From: Lepidostoma basale
Taxonomy: Eukaryota > Arthropoda > Insecta > Trichoptera > Lepidostomatidae
Assembly (NCBI GenBank): GCA_022606425.2
Contig: JAHDVF020001254.1
Span: forward strand, 372,001 to 436,000
Direction: 5' to 3'
DNA: 64,000 nucleotides
Shown here: positions 45,601-53,229 of the stretch, piece by piece
Layout of the letters: the number at the start of each line of letters is the position of its first letter
Position numbering within the stretch: position 1 is the first letter of the stretch
Made by a program: the position numbers and the translations under genes
Notes under the pieces: generated by a model
What the model saw: only the letters and a program-made list of their open reading frames with translations
Told to the model about the DNA's origin: nothing
Databases searched by the model: none

Positions 45601-47788
45601 ATGATATGTTTTGTTTTTGATAATCCAAAATAAATCAACTTTGGACTCAAAATCGAGGTATTACTTTCCAGGCAGCTGCAAAATTTGCTGGTCATTTATA
45701 GATTGTTGTGAAATCACTCATCAATATTAATTCAAAGGGTTTTATAAAAACATTTTTTATTAAGTGAAAGTTTGCGACCGGATTAAAATATACAATATAC
45801 GAGTTATATAATAATAGTTTGCTTATATTTTAATTATCAATCGATATCATTAAAATCCAGCATTACAATTTCAATATGTATTTTTAAAACCATCTATACA
45901 ACAGTTTATTTATATTAATATAAATTTATGTCTCATAAAAAAATTAACCAAAATAATGAAAGGGTCATTAAGAGTAAACGAAAAAATAATTAATGGAAGA
46001 CCGAGGAAAACGTGGCACGATCAAATCAATCAAATATAAAATGTGGACTACGTAAGGAGTCGGAGAAATTGACGTGCGTGCGTGACACGATATCTGAATG
46101 TGGAGGATCGAGATAAGTATGTCAATACAGAACAACGTGGCGGTCCATTATTTCTGCCTGTCTATCCAGAAAGACGACGTGATGGTTAGTTAATTAGTCT
46201 TATTGAACTTAATTAACTAACTAACCATCACGCCGCTTCCTAGGAAGGGAAGGCAGAGAAGATGGACCGCCATACAGTTCTATCAATCTTGTGCCTCTTC
46301 TACATTCACACACCCTGACATCCACGCTCATCGATTATTCCTATTTCGAACATGGCCGCCTTTCAGTAATTGATTAATTTATTCATGTCATACCTTATTT
46401 GGCCTTCATCAACTTATTTTTCCATCCAGACTACTTTTAAAGCGTTCTTCCCTCATCCATTCGTTTCATATGTTTACCATTTTAGTCATTATTATTATTG
46501 AACTTTCGTTAATATATCATCATCATTTCTGAATCACTAATATCAAGATGTAGCTTTTTAAATATTATTAACGAAGGGTATTGTCCTCTCCAGAGATAAC
46601 GACAGGTCGTCCCTGAATTGCGCCTCCATGCTCAAGGGCGGCTGGTGGTGGAAGTCATGCGGCAGGGGCCTCAACGGGCTCTACTTACATGATCCACAAG
46701 ACCTCACCGCGAGACAAGGTAACTTTTATATCAAATGCCTTTATTTTATGTTTTTTGTGAGATTGAGACATATAGGTTAATGCTGTTTTTGATAAACTTA
46801 AGACGTTAACACTGTGGAATAGAGAATGAGATACAGAGGATAATGTAGTTTTTGGCAAATTTAAGACGTTAACACTGTGGAATGGAGATTGAGATATACA
46901 GGTTATTGGTGTTTTGACAAATTTAAGACGTTAACACTGTGGAAAGGAAAATGAGATATAGAGTTTAATGTAGTTTTTGACATATCTAAGAAGTTAACAC
47001 TGTGGAAAGGAAAATGAGATATAGAGTTTAATGTAGTTTTTGACATATCTAAGAAGTTAACACTGTCGAATGGAGAATGAGATATAGAGGTTAATGTAGT
47101 TTTTGACAAATTAAAGACGTTAACACTGTGGAATGCAGAATGAGATATGGAGGTTAATGTTGTTTTTGATAAACTTAAGACGTTAACACTGTGGAACAGA
47201 GAATGAGATATAGAGGTTAATGTAGTTTTTGGCAAATTTAAGACGTTAACACTGTGGAAATGAGAATTAGGTATAGAGGTTAATGTTGTTTTTGACGAAT
47301 TTAAGACGTTAACACTGTGGAATGGAGAATGAAATTTAGAGGTTAATGTTGTTTTGGGGGCCTAAAGATTGCACAAGCGAAGCTGACGAAAAAGCGCCGC
47401 TGCATCTTATATCACCATCGGGTAAGGGTTGGAAGTCCCTATATGCACCCTCTATATTAAAAAAGGACAATTGCGAAAAAGTTATTATAGTAAAACGAAA
47501 CCGCTGATAGATTCCGAATGTTTAAGAAAACAATATCATATCCTCTTATGAAAGGAAACTGTAAGATCTTTGCAACAACTTCTTGATTATAAGCATTTAA
47601 TAATTATATAAATGTTTCGTCGATGTATGACTATGAAACAAATTTGATGACTTTAAATACTTTAGTTAGTATGGCATTAATTTAACTTTTTTTCAGGGAT
47701 CGTGTGGTTCCGTTGGAGAGGGTGGGACTACACACTGAAGAAGGCGTCGATGATGATCAAGCCCAGGGGGCCACAAAGCAATCCTTAA
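29558..47788 (+). CDS. Fibrinogen-related (FReD) secreted protein with coiled-coil stalk, 7 exons, 5' end missing
   Basis: Spliced gene on the + strand. Exons read 29558-30667, 32503-32659, 43497-43628, 44334-44521, 45264-45407, 46594-46718 and 47697-47788. All borders are AG/GT, every codon phase joins, and 1,948 nt give 648 residues plus TAA after one carried-in base. Residues 1 to about 330 are heptad-rich coiled coil, 340-420 are Thr/Ser/Pro-rich, and 423-648 are a full fibrinogen C-terminal domain. That domain carries [22 protein letters not shown], the Ca-site-like NKDNDRS, and four cysteines in family positions (YSC, VFC, NCA, KSC). The family is extracellular: angiopoietin-like proteins, tachylectins and insect FReD lectins bind glycans or receptors and oligomerise through coiled coils. 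The specific ligand here is unknown. RTKR before SVDD suggests furin cleavage. No signal peptide is visible because the first exon(s) were not found. An insect orthologue was not assigned. Confidence 0.93.
30315..30326 (+). other. Furin-like cleavage site RTKR in FReD stalk
   Basis: Codons AGA ACC AAG AGG encode RTKR followed by SVDD, which fits the R-X-K/R-R proprotein convertase consensus. It falls between two coiled-coil segments, about residue 253 of the visible protein. Cleavage there would release the second helix with the fibrinogen head. Confidence 0.5.
30800..30945. promoter_or_regulatory. GC-rich pocket in FReD intron
   Basis: A compact segment made largely of G and C (for example GCGCGCCGCCTGCAGCC) lies just after the coiled-coil exon, in otherwise AT-rich DNA. 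It has no convincing ORF with splice sites. Possible alternative promoter or enhancer. Confidence 0.25.
31000..32205. other. FReD intron, no recognisable feature
   Basis: AT-rich, largely unique-looking intron sequence without supported repeats. Confidence 0.4.
32206..32260 (+). ncRNA. Hammerhead-like motif
   Basis: CACCTGATGATGGCGACATA, CGTCAGCGGAACAG: CTGATGA, then a short stem (GC..GAC/GTC..GC with an A bulge), then GGAAC. The GAAA core is altered to GGAA, so it is probably inactive even if hammerhead-derived. Confidence 0.25.
32503..32659 (+). CDS. FReD gene, linker exon
   Basis: Starts after GTGTGTGTAG and ends ATCAAG|GTACGT. The first C completes an AGC serine codon with the AG left by the previous exon, and the exon ends in phase 0. 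It encodes 52 residues of Gly/Ser/Thr-rich sequence ([17 protein letters not shown]) passing into a more hydrophobic stretch (GGVIFPSV) just before the fibrinogen domain. Confidence 0.85.
33005..33205. mobile_element. Foldback element, GAATGAAAAC..TTCTAGAA family
   Basis: TACGAATGAAAACATCAGTT, TTCTAGAA, GACATGTTTCGTCTGCCTAA, then mirrored CGAAATATGTC and CTTCTAGAAAATAGACGTTT. Sister copy at 43245-43425. Both lie in the same FReD intron. Confidence 0.65.
33490..33600. repeat. Short tandem duplication
   Basis: The sequence GCTTGACGCTGCGTTGAAGT occurs twice in a row (about 33534-33580, unit of about 24 bp). Confidence 0.75.
34108..34487 (+). mobile_element. SINE-like element with LINE tail, copy 3
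   Basis: Head GTGCCTAATTAAAATG, ACACAAATGTCCGGATCGTC, then CCATCTAAAAGAACATTATG, GGTTCGCAACCCTTCACACC, and the LINE tail CCTTTCGGGGAAACGACGTG with TTAG repeats. Confidence 0.75.
34500..35480. other. FReD intron, no gene; one hairpin
   Basis: The perfect hairpin AACGCATAACTTAAC-AAA-GTTAAGTTATGCGTT lies at 34810-34842. Otherwise AT-rich intron. Confidence 0.6.
35485..35920. mobile_element. Foldback element, GAAGATGG/CCGAAACAT family
   Basis: TTAGGAAATTGAAAAAAACT, GACATGTTTCGGAGGATACT, TCCATCTTCAGGTGTAAATA, mirrored to AGTATCCTCCGAAACATGTC and TTCACAGTGTTAATGCC. The two arms are clearly homologous inverted copies. Confidence 0.78.
35965..36132 (-). mobile_element. SINE-like element with LINE tail, copy 4 (truncated)
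   Basis: CTAACTAACTAACTAACCAT, CACGCCGTCTCCCCGAAAGG, GATGCGGCACTCCATCCTTC, GGGTTGCGAACCTCATCGCC, ending at CATCTCCCGCGC. Confidence 0.75.
36755..36962 (-). mobile_element. TTAG-tailed LINE, 3' end
   Basis: The minus strand reads [60 protein letters not shown], stop, with a TTGTTGTTGTT tail variant. An intact short frame, so a relatively young subfamily (compare 39648-40145). Confidence 0.85.
36983..37545 (+). mobile_element. LINE C-terminal fragment (GAAG-tailed family), copy 2
   Basis: [24 protein letters not shown], [49 protein letters not shown], then [20 protein letters not shown] and [20 protein letters not shown], ending EWTGIG and an AAGAAGAAG tail. Has an internal 20-nt duplication near AACAAAGTGC. 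Confidence 0.85.
37838..38426 (+). mobile_element. TTAG-tailed LINE, 3' end, well preserved
   Basis: [60 protein letters not shown], then [20 protein letters not shown]. Ends GGGGAGACGGCGTGATGGTT and TTAG repeats. One of the best references for the family. Confidence 0.88.
38427..38705 (+). mobile_element. TTAG-tailed LINE-related 3' fragment
   Basis: GATGAGAGAAGAATGGTTAA, AGGGAAAGCAAGGCATGACC, CGATGTATGAATGTAGAGAA, GGTCCATTCTCTCTATCCCC. A divergent subfamily directly after the previous copy, in the same orientation. Confidence 0.65.
39005..39368 (-). mobile_element. TTAG-tailed LINE, decayed 3' end
   Basis: CTAACTAATCAACACGCCGT, TTCCTCCGAAGGGTTAGGC, CACGTTTTCCTCGGTCTTC and on to the ACACTATTGTATACAG block. 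Confidence 0.7.
39395..39645. mobile_element. Foldback element, GAAGATGG/CCGAAACAT family, partial
   Basis: GGCATTAACACTGTGGAATT, CCATTGTAATACACTTAGGA, GACATGTTTCGGAGGAGACC, TTCATCTTCGTGTGTAAATA. Only one arm. The next LINE starts at its broken end. Confidence 0.7.
39648..40145 (+). mobile_element. TTAG-tailed LINE relative with TTTG tail, 3' end
   Basis: [80 protein letters not shown], then [20 protein letters not shown] and [14 protein letters not shown], stop. One frameshift near 39915. The tail TTTGTTTGTTTTGTTTGTTG differs from the TTAG repeats, marking a subfamily. Confidence 0.88.
40200..43240. other. FReD intron, repeat-poor stretch
   Basis: Almost no recognisable transposon sequence over 3 kb, unlike the rest of this intron. 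Contains two opposite short ORFs (112 and 130 residues) with basic, low-complexity content and no splice support, and a GC patch at 42650-42690. May hold regulatory sequence; no specific site can be named. Confidence 0.35.
43245..43425. mobile_element. Foldback element, GAATGAAAAC..TTCTAGAA family, copy 2
   Basis: TACGAATGAAAACGTTCTTT, AATGTTTCGCCTTTCGAAGG, CATTATTAAATGACC, mirrored to AACTTCTAGAAAACAGACCT and TTTCATTCGTATTTATTAG. The reverse of its first arm reads AATAATGCCTTCGAAAGGCG, AAACAT: stem GCCTT/AAGGC followed by GAAAC. Confidence 0.7.
43497..43628 (+). CDS. FReD gene, start of fibrinogen domain
   Basis: TTTCCAG acceptor and ACC|GTGAGT donor, phase 0 at both ends. It encodes 44 residues from [20 protein letters not shown] to [13 protein letters not shown]. 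The two cysteines match the first disulphide pair of fibrinogen C-terminal domains, and GGWT is the domain hallmark that continues into the next exon. Confidence 0.95.
44334..44521 (+). CDS. FReD gene, fibrinogen domain exon 2
   Basis: Begins after ATATTTGCAG with MIQRRDDFG and continues [29 protein letters not shown] and [13 protein letters not shown], the most conserved core of the domain. The donor AGAG|GTACGC leaves two bases. The ORF runs through the donor for 55 further bases to a stop, which could give a short read-through form but is more simply unused. Confidence 0.95.
44740..44880. repeat. Low-complexity tandem repeat
   Basis: Repeated ATATTAATACTATATATTGA, then TTACTCACTTAATACTTACT units in a FReD intron. 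Confidence 0.75.
45264..45407 (+). CDS. FReD gene, fibrinogen domain exon 3
   Basis: Acceptor TATTTTGCAG, donor AACAA|GTACGT. It encodes [20 protein letters not shown], then [11 protein letters not shown] and the FSTYN lead-in to the calcium-site loop. The sequence GTACGCC occurs at both the previous donor and this acceptor, which fixes the junction at R-YAQY by phase. Confidence 0.94.
45950..46197 (+). mobile_element. TTAG-tailed LINE, 3' end
   Basis: AATAATGAAAGGGTCATTAA, GACCGAGGAAAACGTGGCAC, GGAGAAATTGACGTGCGTGC, GACGACGTGATGGTTAGTTA. Tail-to-tail with the next element. Confidence 0.78.
46205..46500 (-). mobile_element. TTAG-tailed LINE, 3' end
   Basis: AACTAACTAACCATCACGCC, GCTTCCTAGGAAGGGAAGGC, CTACATTCACACACCCTGAC, CATTCGTTTCATATG. 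The copy ends about 100 bp before the FReD exon at 46594. Confidence 0.75.
46594..46718 (+). CDS. FReD gene, calcium-site and NCA exon
   Basis: Acceptor CTCTCCAG, donor CAAG|GTAACT. It encodes [20 protein letters not shown], then [15 protein letters not shown] is the family calcium-site motif. NCA and KSC supply the second disulphide pair. NGLYL leads into the recognition pocket region of FReD lectins. Confidence 0.95.
46757..47356. repeat. 63-bp minisatellite in FReD intron
   Basis: About nine and a half tandem units. Unit starts (TAAGACGTTAACACTGTGGA) fall at 46799, 46862, 46924, 46987, 47050, 47113, 47176, 47239 and 47303, a period of 62-64 bp. Each unit continues GAGATATAGAGGTTAATGTA, GTTTTTGACAAATT. 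The 63-bp period keeps one frame open, giving a spurious 110-residue repeat ORF on the minus strand. Confidence 0.97.
47383..47470. repeat. Diverged arm of the 23050-23282 palindrome family
   Basis: AGCTGACGAAAAAGCGCCGC, TCGGGTAAGGGTTGGAAGTC, GCACCCTCTATATT parallel the palindrome arm GCTGACGAAAGGGCGTCGCT, TCGGGTAAGCGGTGGGTACC. Confidence 0.6.
47697..47788 (+). CDS. FReD gene, terminal coding exon
   Basis: Acceptor CTTTTTTTCAG. It encodes [20 protein letters not shown], then [10 protein letters not shown] and TAA. The [13 protein letters not shown] block is the canonical end of a fibrinogen domain. Confidence 0.95.
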
Positions 47789-48310
47789 TGAAAATCTTAT
47801 ACAAAGTAATTACATACATAATATCACCCACATTTACGTCATGACAAATATCATATCTTCATCTAGGTATAGCATCTACTAATTTATTTTTCAAAAAAAA
47901 AACTGAATTCGAATTTTCATTCGAGATAATTACACATTATCAAATAATTCATTTTACATTATTTTGTAAATACGTAATCGAGTTTTGTGAGACTGTTCGT
48001 GTTGAAAACTAATTATAATATAATAAATGTGTTACTTTCTTTGTATAAATTTATCTCAACATGAACAATATTGTTGTGACGTTTCGTGTTTAAAGTAAAT
48101 TGTAATATATTTCTTAATATATGTATATTATTTATTTATGAATTAATGTTGACCGTTCCGGTCGGTTGTGAAATGTAATAGTAAGATGTCTTCTTGTTAT
48201 CAAAACACATCCGCTGGATGGTGGGATGTCCAGCGGAGCGGGGGGAGGTAGAACACGTGGTAGAGTCCGTTCATTTCGGGAATAAAATATCTAGTAGTGT
48301 AAGTGACAGG
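47789..48310 (+). other. Putative 3' UTR of FReD gene
   Basis: AT-rich non-coding sequence follows the stop. A canonical AATAAA lies at 48281-48286 with a GT-rich stretch just after, so cleavage near 48300 is likely. A short hairpin (CCGCTGGA ... TCCAGCGG) sits near 48211-48236. The true transcript end is inferred. Confidence 0.5.
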
Positions 48311-49945
48311 GGGTTTACCAAAAAAATACACACTGTTTTCATTTTATTTTTTTATAAATAGAAAAAACAAAAAATACATCACTGATATTTTATTTTTAAA
48401 CATTGAAATTAACAAACATGTTTTTCATTCAATAAAAATGGTATCTGGTTCAATTGTAATAAAGTATTGTCTGTTGTATTTTCTAAGAAAAAGGTTAAAT
48501 TCAAAAGAATTCGTTATTTTTCTTTAATTATTTCAAATATTTGGTATCTCAGCTAATGGTGTTTGGAAACTCCCATTTTCTGGTATATTTTTGTTGTGGC
48601 TAGAATTATTAAACAAAACCAAAAACACTAACGTCTCCTTCCACAGTTAAAATTATCTTCTTTTCGTAATTTTGACATAGTAGTGATTTCTTAATCACCA
48701 AGTATTTTAAGAGCAAATACCGTACGCTTTGACTATTTAAACCGAGGAACCAATCAGAATGCTTTCTATAACCATCTAGGTAGGTGTTACTCACACTGTT
48801 GCAAACAATCTCCCCGAAATGAATGGACGCTAGCGCCGCACTGCAACTAACGGCAGCCGGGGGTGCGTGATCATGGTCACCCTTGTGCGCATGCACCTTC
48901 GGAGGACGCGGCATCCACCATCCGCGTCGTATATTGCTTCGAATCGCCATCGAAGGAGTACAGGGATACTCAAATATTACTGTTTTCGACTAAAGGCGAA
49001 ATATTATATTAAGTTGGAAAGGGAACTTTGAGGCTTATGGGATGAAATATCCAGATGAAACAGATTTGTAAATTTTGTCGCCAATGTACAACGAAGTATA
49101 TGATGTATTGCATTCACTGTGAGAACGATAGAAGTAATATTAATTTATATTTTCCTTAGTTATAAAAATATTTCCTATGAGGCGGCGTGTTAAGGAAAAG
49201 GTAGTTAGGGCTCTTGTACATAATACATGTGTAGTTCTTCATGGCCGCTTGTACATTTCGTTTGCTGCCAATTGTCGTAAATTATTTTTTTTAATAAAAT
49301 TAATCATTCATACCTTTCAAAGCGCATGGCCCATCGTATACAGAACGTAACAAAAATGTTTACACAATCCCAGGAAAGCTTTTAAATACAAATCTCTCCA
49401 ATACGTAACAATGGCAGTATCATCAGATGTGATGTGCAAGTACTCGTAGATACGTCTTTGTATCGTAAAAAAAGCTATCCATGTTCGTCAATAAATCGAA
49501 AATATAATCATCGTGCGTACACTGACACCTTCTTTCATCACAGCGAATTAATAGAAAGTGGAAGTGTGCGCGAGTACGCGGCCATGCGGGTGTGTGTGCG
49601 CATGTACTCGCACATCTAGGACCGCCATCTCGCGCGATAGTTATCTGCTAACGATTAAATCAATAGCCAAACCATTCGGAGTTTAATCGTCAGTAATAAC
49701 TGCCGATCGCCGTTACCAACTGTAATGACTCTTCAATTCTGGTTTAACTTTTCCGCTTAATTGATACGTATTCCAATTGCGTCACATTTTTACGTGTGAA
49801 AACGATAGAGTAATCTAAACGAGAATAAACTCTTAAGATATTTATTGTTAATCTTTAATGTTGAGGTAATAAAATAAAGTTCCAGATACGTGAGAAGCTA
49901 AATTTATTCACTAAACATTGAATTATAATAGAAAAAATAAGTATT
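48311..49945. other. Intergenic; GC-richer patches but no supported gene
   Basis: A patch at 48820-48960 (CTAACGGCAGCCGGGGGTGC) and one at 49555-49740 are GC-richer than the surroundings. A 35-codon frame at 49055 encodes ICKFCRQCTTKYMMYCIHC (CxxCxxC..CxxC) after a CCAG acceptor-like site, with a GTGAGA inside. Not strong enough to call a gene. Confidence 0.35.
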
Positions 49946-49950
49946 ATGTT

Positions 49951-51124
49951 AGTGATTTAATTTATATTTAAGAAAAAATAACACAATTTTTGAATTCGAA
50001 CATTTTAACAGTGTTTTCAATATTTTAGCCCGTCTTTTAAAACTTTTTTTAATTCAAATAAATCTATGGAAGTAAGTAAGGTTTTTAATTTAATACAGTT
50101 TTCAGAGAATTTTGTTAAAGTTGATATTTTTTTCGAATTTTACCATAAACAATTAGTTTATATAAAAATATTTTATTAGTTTAAGAATATCGAATGTTTT
50201 TTTGGATTTGTATATAAGTAAGTAATTTAACGTTTGTATAAAGTTAAAATTTATAATAAAGCTGCCTTATTATTTTTAATTAACGTGTTTTATTATTAAA
50301 GTATGATAAGATTCTTGAATATTGATCTGCTTTAAATTAAAGTTATGCGATGACGTAGTATAAAGTGTTTGGTATTTTTTTTAAATATTGAAATAAAATA
50401 TTTAAGCTGCTTTACCCAACCGGATTATGTCTAGGATCATATGTGACTTACGCACCACGGAGCCAAGCATTATCCCCAAGATCACCATGTATGGACTTAT
50501 AGGTATGTATAGATAACATGATTTTTTATTATTAATAACACAAAATAAAATTTCGATATATTGATTACGTAAAATATACCTTCCTGTAATATCATCGTTT
50601 TATAAAATAACGTCAGATTATAAAAACACTGTAATACCATTTCTTAAAAATAATAATTAACAACTCTTTTTAAAAATCTAAGCCATTGATGAGATCTATA
50701 TAAAACCAAAGTTTTAATTAAAGTGTACTGACAACTATTTTTTTTTAACTACGTTTTATTTAGTGATTTAATTTATATTTAAGAAAAATTACACCGTTTT
50801 TAAAATCAAACATTTTAACAGTTCTTTCAATATTTTAGCCCGTCTTTTAAAACTTTTTTTAATTCAAATAAAACTATGGAAGTAAGTACCTAGGGTTTTT
50901 AGTTTAATATAGTTTTCAGCGAATTTTGTTAAAGTTGATATTTTTTTCGAATTTTACCATAAACAATTAGTTTATATTATAATGTTTTATTAGTTAAAGA
51001 ATATCGAATGTTTTTTTTGGATTTGTATATAAGCTTTTAAAACTTTTTTAATTCAAATAAAATTATGGAAGTAAGTAAGGTTTTTAGTTTAATATAGTTT
51101 TCAGCGAATTTTGTTAAAGTTGAT
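49951..51124. repeat. Direct repeat, about 271-bp unit, 2 full and 1 partial copies
   Basis: Copies at 49951-50222, 50762-51033 and 51034-51124 share GTGATTTAATTTATATTTAA, CAATATTTTAGCCCGTCTTT, GAAGTAAGTA and ACAGTTTTCAG/ATAGTTTTCAGCGAATTTT. Copies 2 and 3 are adjacent. Confidence 0.9.
50407..50502 (+). CDS. Putative exon 1 of unrecognised gene
   Basis: A GC-richer island in AT-rich sequence encoding MSRIICDLRTTEPSIIPKIT then MYGLI, with a good donor ATAG|GTATGT. An acceptor-like TTTAAG precedes an in-frame LPNRI, so this may be an internal exon rather than the start. Confidence 0.35.
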   Translation: MLYPTGLCLGSYVTYAPRSQALSPRSPCMDL

Positions 51125-53226
51125 AAGACAACTCCAACGTTAAATCTAGGGCGACTGAATCTATGACAAAATGGACCCCATTATAATAAATAATTTACGC
51201 ACTTTTTTTTCAAATATATTTTATTTTTCCAATAAATTGAGATACATACGCTTTGTGATGTATTTACAATCAGATTTTTATGTTTACAATCACAATACAC
51301 TATGAATTGGAGTTAGTGATAATTGTACTAGAAAACTACTTGCTTCAGGGTGATACTCGAAGATACATTGAGGACTTTACTAAAACAGATAATATATTAA
51401 TCACCGTGATAGCGTATTATTGGTTTGAAGAAACATTGCATGCCATACAACTAAATTATGAAACTAAAACAAGGGTATAAGATTCCGCTAACATTTTGAA
51501 TTAAAATAACAATAAATTATTATTTAGAGTATCGTTATTGTGTAACACTAATTTTTGTATTTTTTGTTGCATAAACGAACATTACAATTATGATATAATC
51601 ACATTATCATTTATATATTTCTTTTAATAAACACATCTCGAAATAGATAATTCATTAAAATTTATATTGCTACGTTATTTCAAAATACGATGGACAGACA
51701 CTGTTTCTTACAAATATATCTATGTTTCAGTATACGTAAATCAAAAAATATTATTTGACTATATTATATTGTTGTTTAAGCTATTTATTACCTTAATGAT
51801 ATGATTTTATTTAAAATTTGGCATTAATTTCGAATTGTCTAATCGTCTTTCATAGTTTTAGACTCCACAGATAACACAATGGATGGTAGGGGAGAACTAA
51901 TTGGAAGGAATAAATCTACTCGCTACGCTTTATATTAAGAAGTACAAAACTAAAATAATTGATTGCTCGTGAAATTAAATTTCGAGTACAGTCACAAAAA
52001 ACATGCCGGACACCATCTTATATTTTCATGTGTTTGAAAACCAAATTGCTGTATTTTATTTATACCGCATGCAACTAGGTAGGTGATGATTATGTATTTA
52101 ATGTAATCGGATAGTTAGGTTATTATTCAAATGTTTAATTATATTATCATTTATACATATAGGTAAAGACATAAAAAACAGAAAATCATCTTGGCAAGAG
52201 TGGAAATGAGGCTGAGAATGTACTTAATTTTTAATTTTGAACATTTTGGAGCATATCTACTATGTATGTGTCAAGGGGCAGAAGCATTAGTTACTAAGGT
52301 GAATAACAACACCATCATGACTTACTATTTTCTAGTCAACAACTTTAAAAATATATTTTATTATTTATATATTATGTATCTTTGAGAAATATAAATGGTG
52401 CAAAGATCTCCATCGTTTAATATTTTTAGAAAATAATAGATAACTGTTTTTCTTTGAACGGACACACAAGCTGACGTCATCTCAATTAGTGACTAAATAA
52501 CATTTTTACTTATTTTGTAAGAGATTACCTGAACACGTTTAATATAAAAATATACGTCATATCTTGATTTTTACTACACGTAGGTACGTACATATATTAA
52601 GCCTTCGACAGTTACATAATATTCCAGCGGGGATTTAAGTGATTCATTTTAAATATTTAATTATTTTTCATTAATGTTTTTATGTATTTATAATTATAGA
52701 ATATTTTGGCAATATTTATTTTACTCTAAGTATGTCAGGTTAGGGCATTAGGTGCTAGTTGAATATGTAGAAGGCATAATTGTTAAACTAGACACATGTT
52801 CGTAGGTAGGTACACTGAATTATTTGGGTTTTTTACGTTTTAACTACTAAAAATGCATCTAGCTAAAATGCTGATAACTATTTAAATATTAGTTCAACTA
52901 GTTACAATGAACGTTATATTATCAAATATATTTATATTTCTTTTAAGTCGTCTCTTGTGAATTTTTGAAAACTGAACACCGATTCTAAATTTAAATTTAC
53001 TACCTAACCATATACAATGAACCCAATCAAAGTCAATCGCTAAACACATTTATATGAAAAATGTTTAGTTACACGAATATTGTATTTTATTTCAGATCTA
53101 GAATACAGTAAAATGATACGGATAGTCGAAGATATGGATGCCTTCCGAATATCAGTTCTGTGTCAAATATTATTACGACTCCCCCATTACTTTCCTACAA
53201 TATGTTACACATTTAAAATAAACTAA
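50407..53226 (+). CDS. Putative small multi-exon gene, unrecognised
   Basis: Candidate exons are 50407-50502 (or starting at the ATG at 50427), 51332-51474, 52182-52298 (or ending at 52263) and 53096-53226. Splice signals are ATAG|GTATGT, TACTAG, AGG|GTATAA, AAACAG, then AAG|GTGAAT or CTAT|GTATGT, then TTTCAG. Phases join from exon 1 to 3. The last exon stays in frame only if exon 3 ends at 52263. Peptide highlights are RTTEPSIIPKITMYGLI, GDTRRYIEDFTKTDNILITV, YYWFEETLHAIQLNYETK, FNFEHFGAYLL and a hydrophobic C-terminus. I recognise no family. It could be a rapidly evolving gene, a decayed gene, or chance in AT-rich DNA, and its 5' end is uncertain. Confidence 0.35.
51332..51474 (+). CDS. Putative exon 2 of unrecognised gene
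   Basis: 47 codons open between GTACTAG and AGG|GTATAA, including NYLLQGDTRRYIEDFTKTDN and a WFEETLHAI segment. The two leading A residues complete GAA with the base left by exon 1. This is the most coding-like of the set. Confidence 0.4.
52182..52298 (+). CDS. Putative exon 3 of unrecognised gene
   Basis: 39 codons (KIILARVEMRLRMYLIFNFE, HFGAYLLCMCQGAEALVTK) between AAAAACAG and AAG|GTGAAT. An alternative donor CTAT|GTATGT after 52263 gives the phase needed by the exon at 53096. Confidence 0.35.
53096..53226 (+). CDS. Putative terminal exon of unrecognised gene
   Basis: After a very good acceptor (TATTTTATTTCAG), a 42-residue frame LEYSKMIRIVEDMDAFRISV ... PTICYTFKIN ends in TAA. It needs one base from the preceding exon. 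An AATAAA overlaps the stop region. Confidence 0.33.
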
Positions 53227-53229
53227 TTT

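Noticed and set aside
46903..47235. 110-residue minus-strand ORF with 21-residue repeats
   Set aside because: It is a by-product of the 63-bp minisatellite; the period is divisible by three, so any stop-free frame stays open.
46757..47356. CRISPR-like array
   Set aside because: Units are tandem without spacers and the genome is a eukaryote; it is a minisatellite.
48609..48950. 113-residue minus-strand ORF (His/Pro-rich start)
   Set aside because: Only part of it is GC-rich, no splice junctions link it to a neighbour, and no family was recognised.
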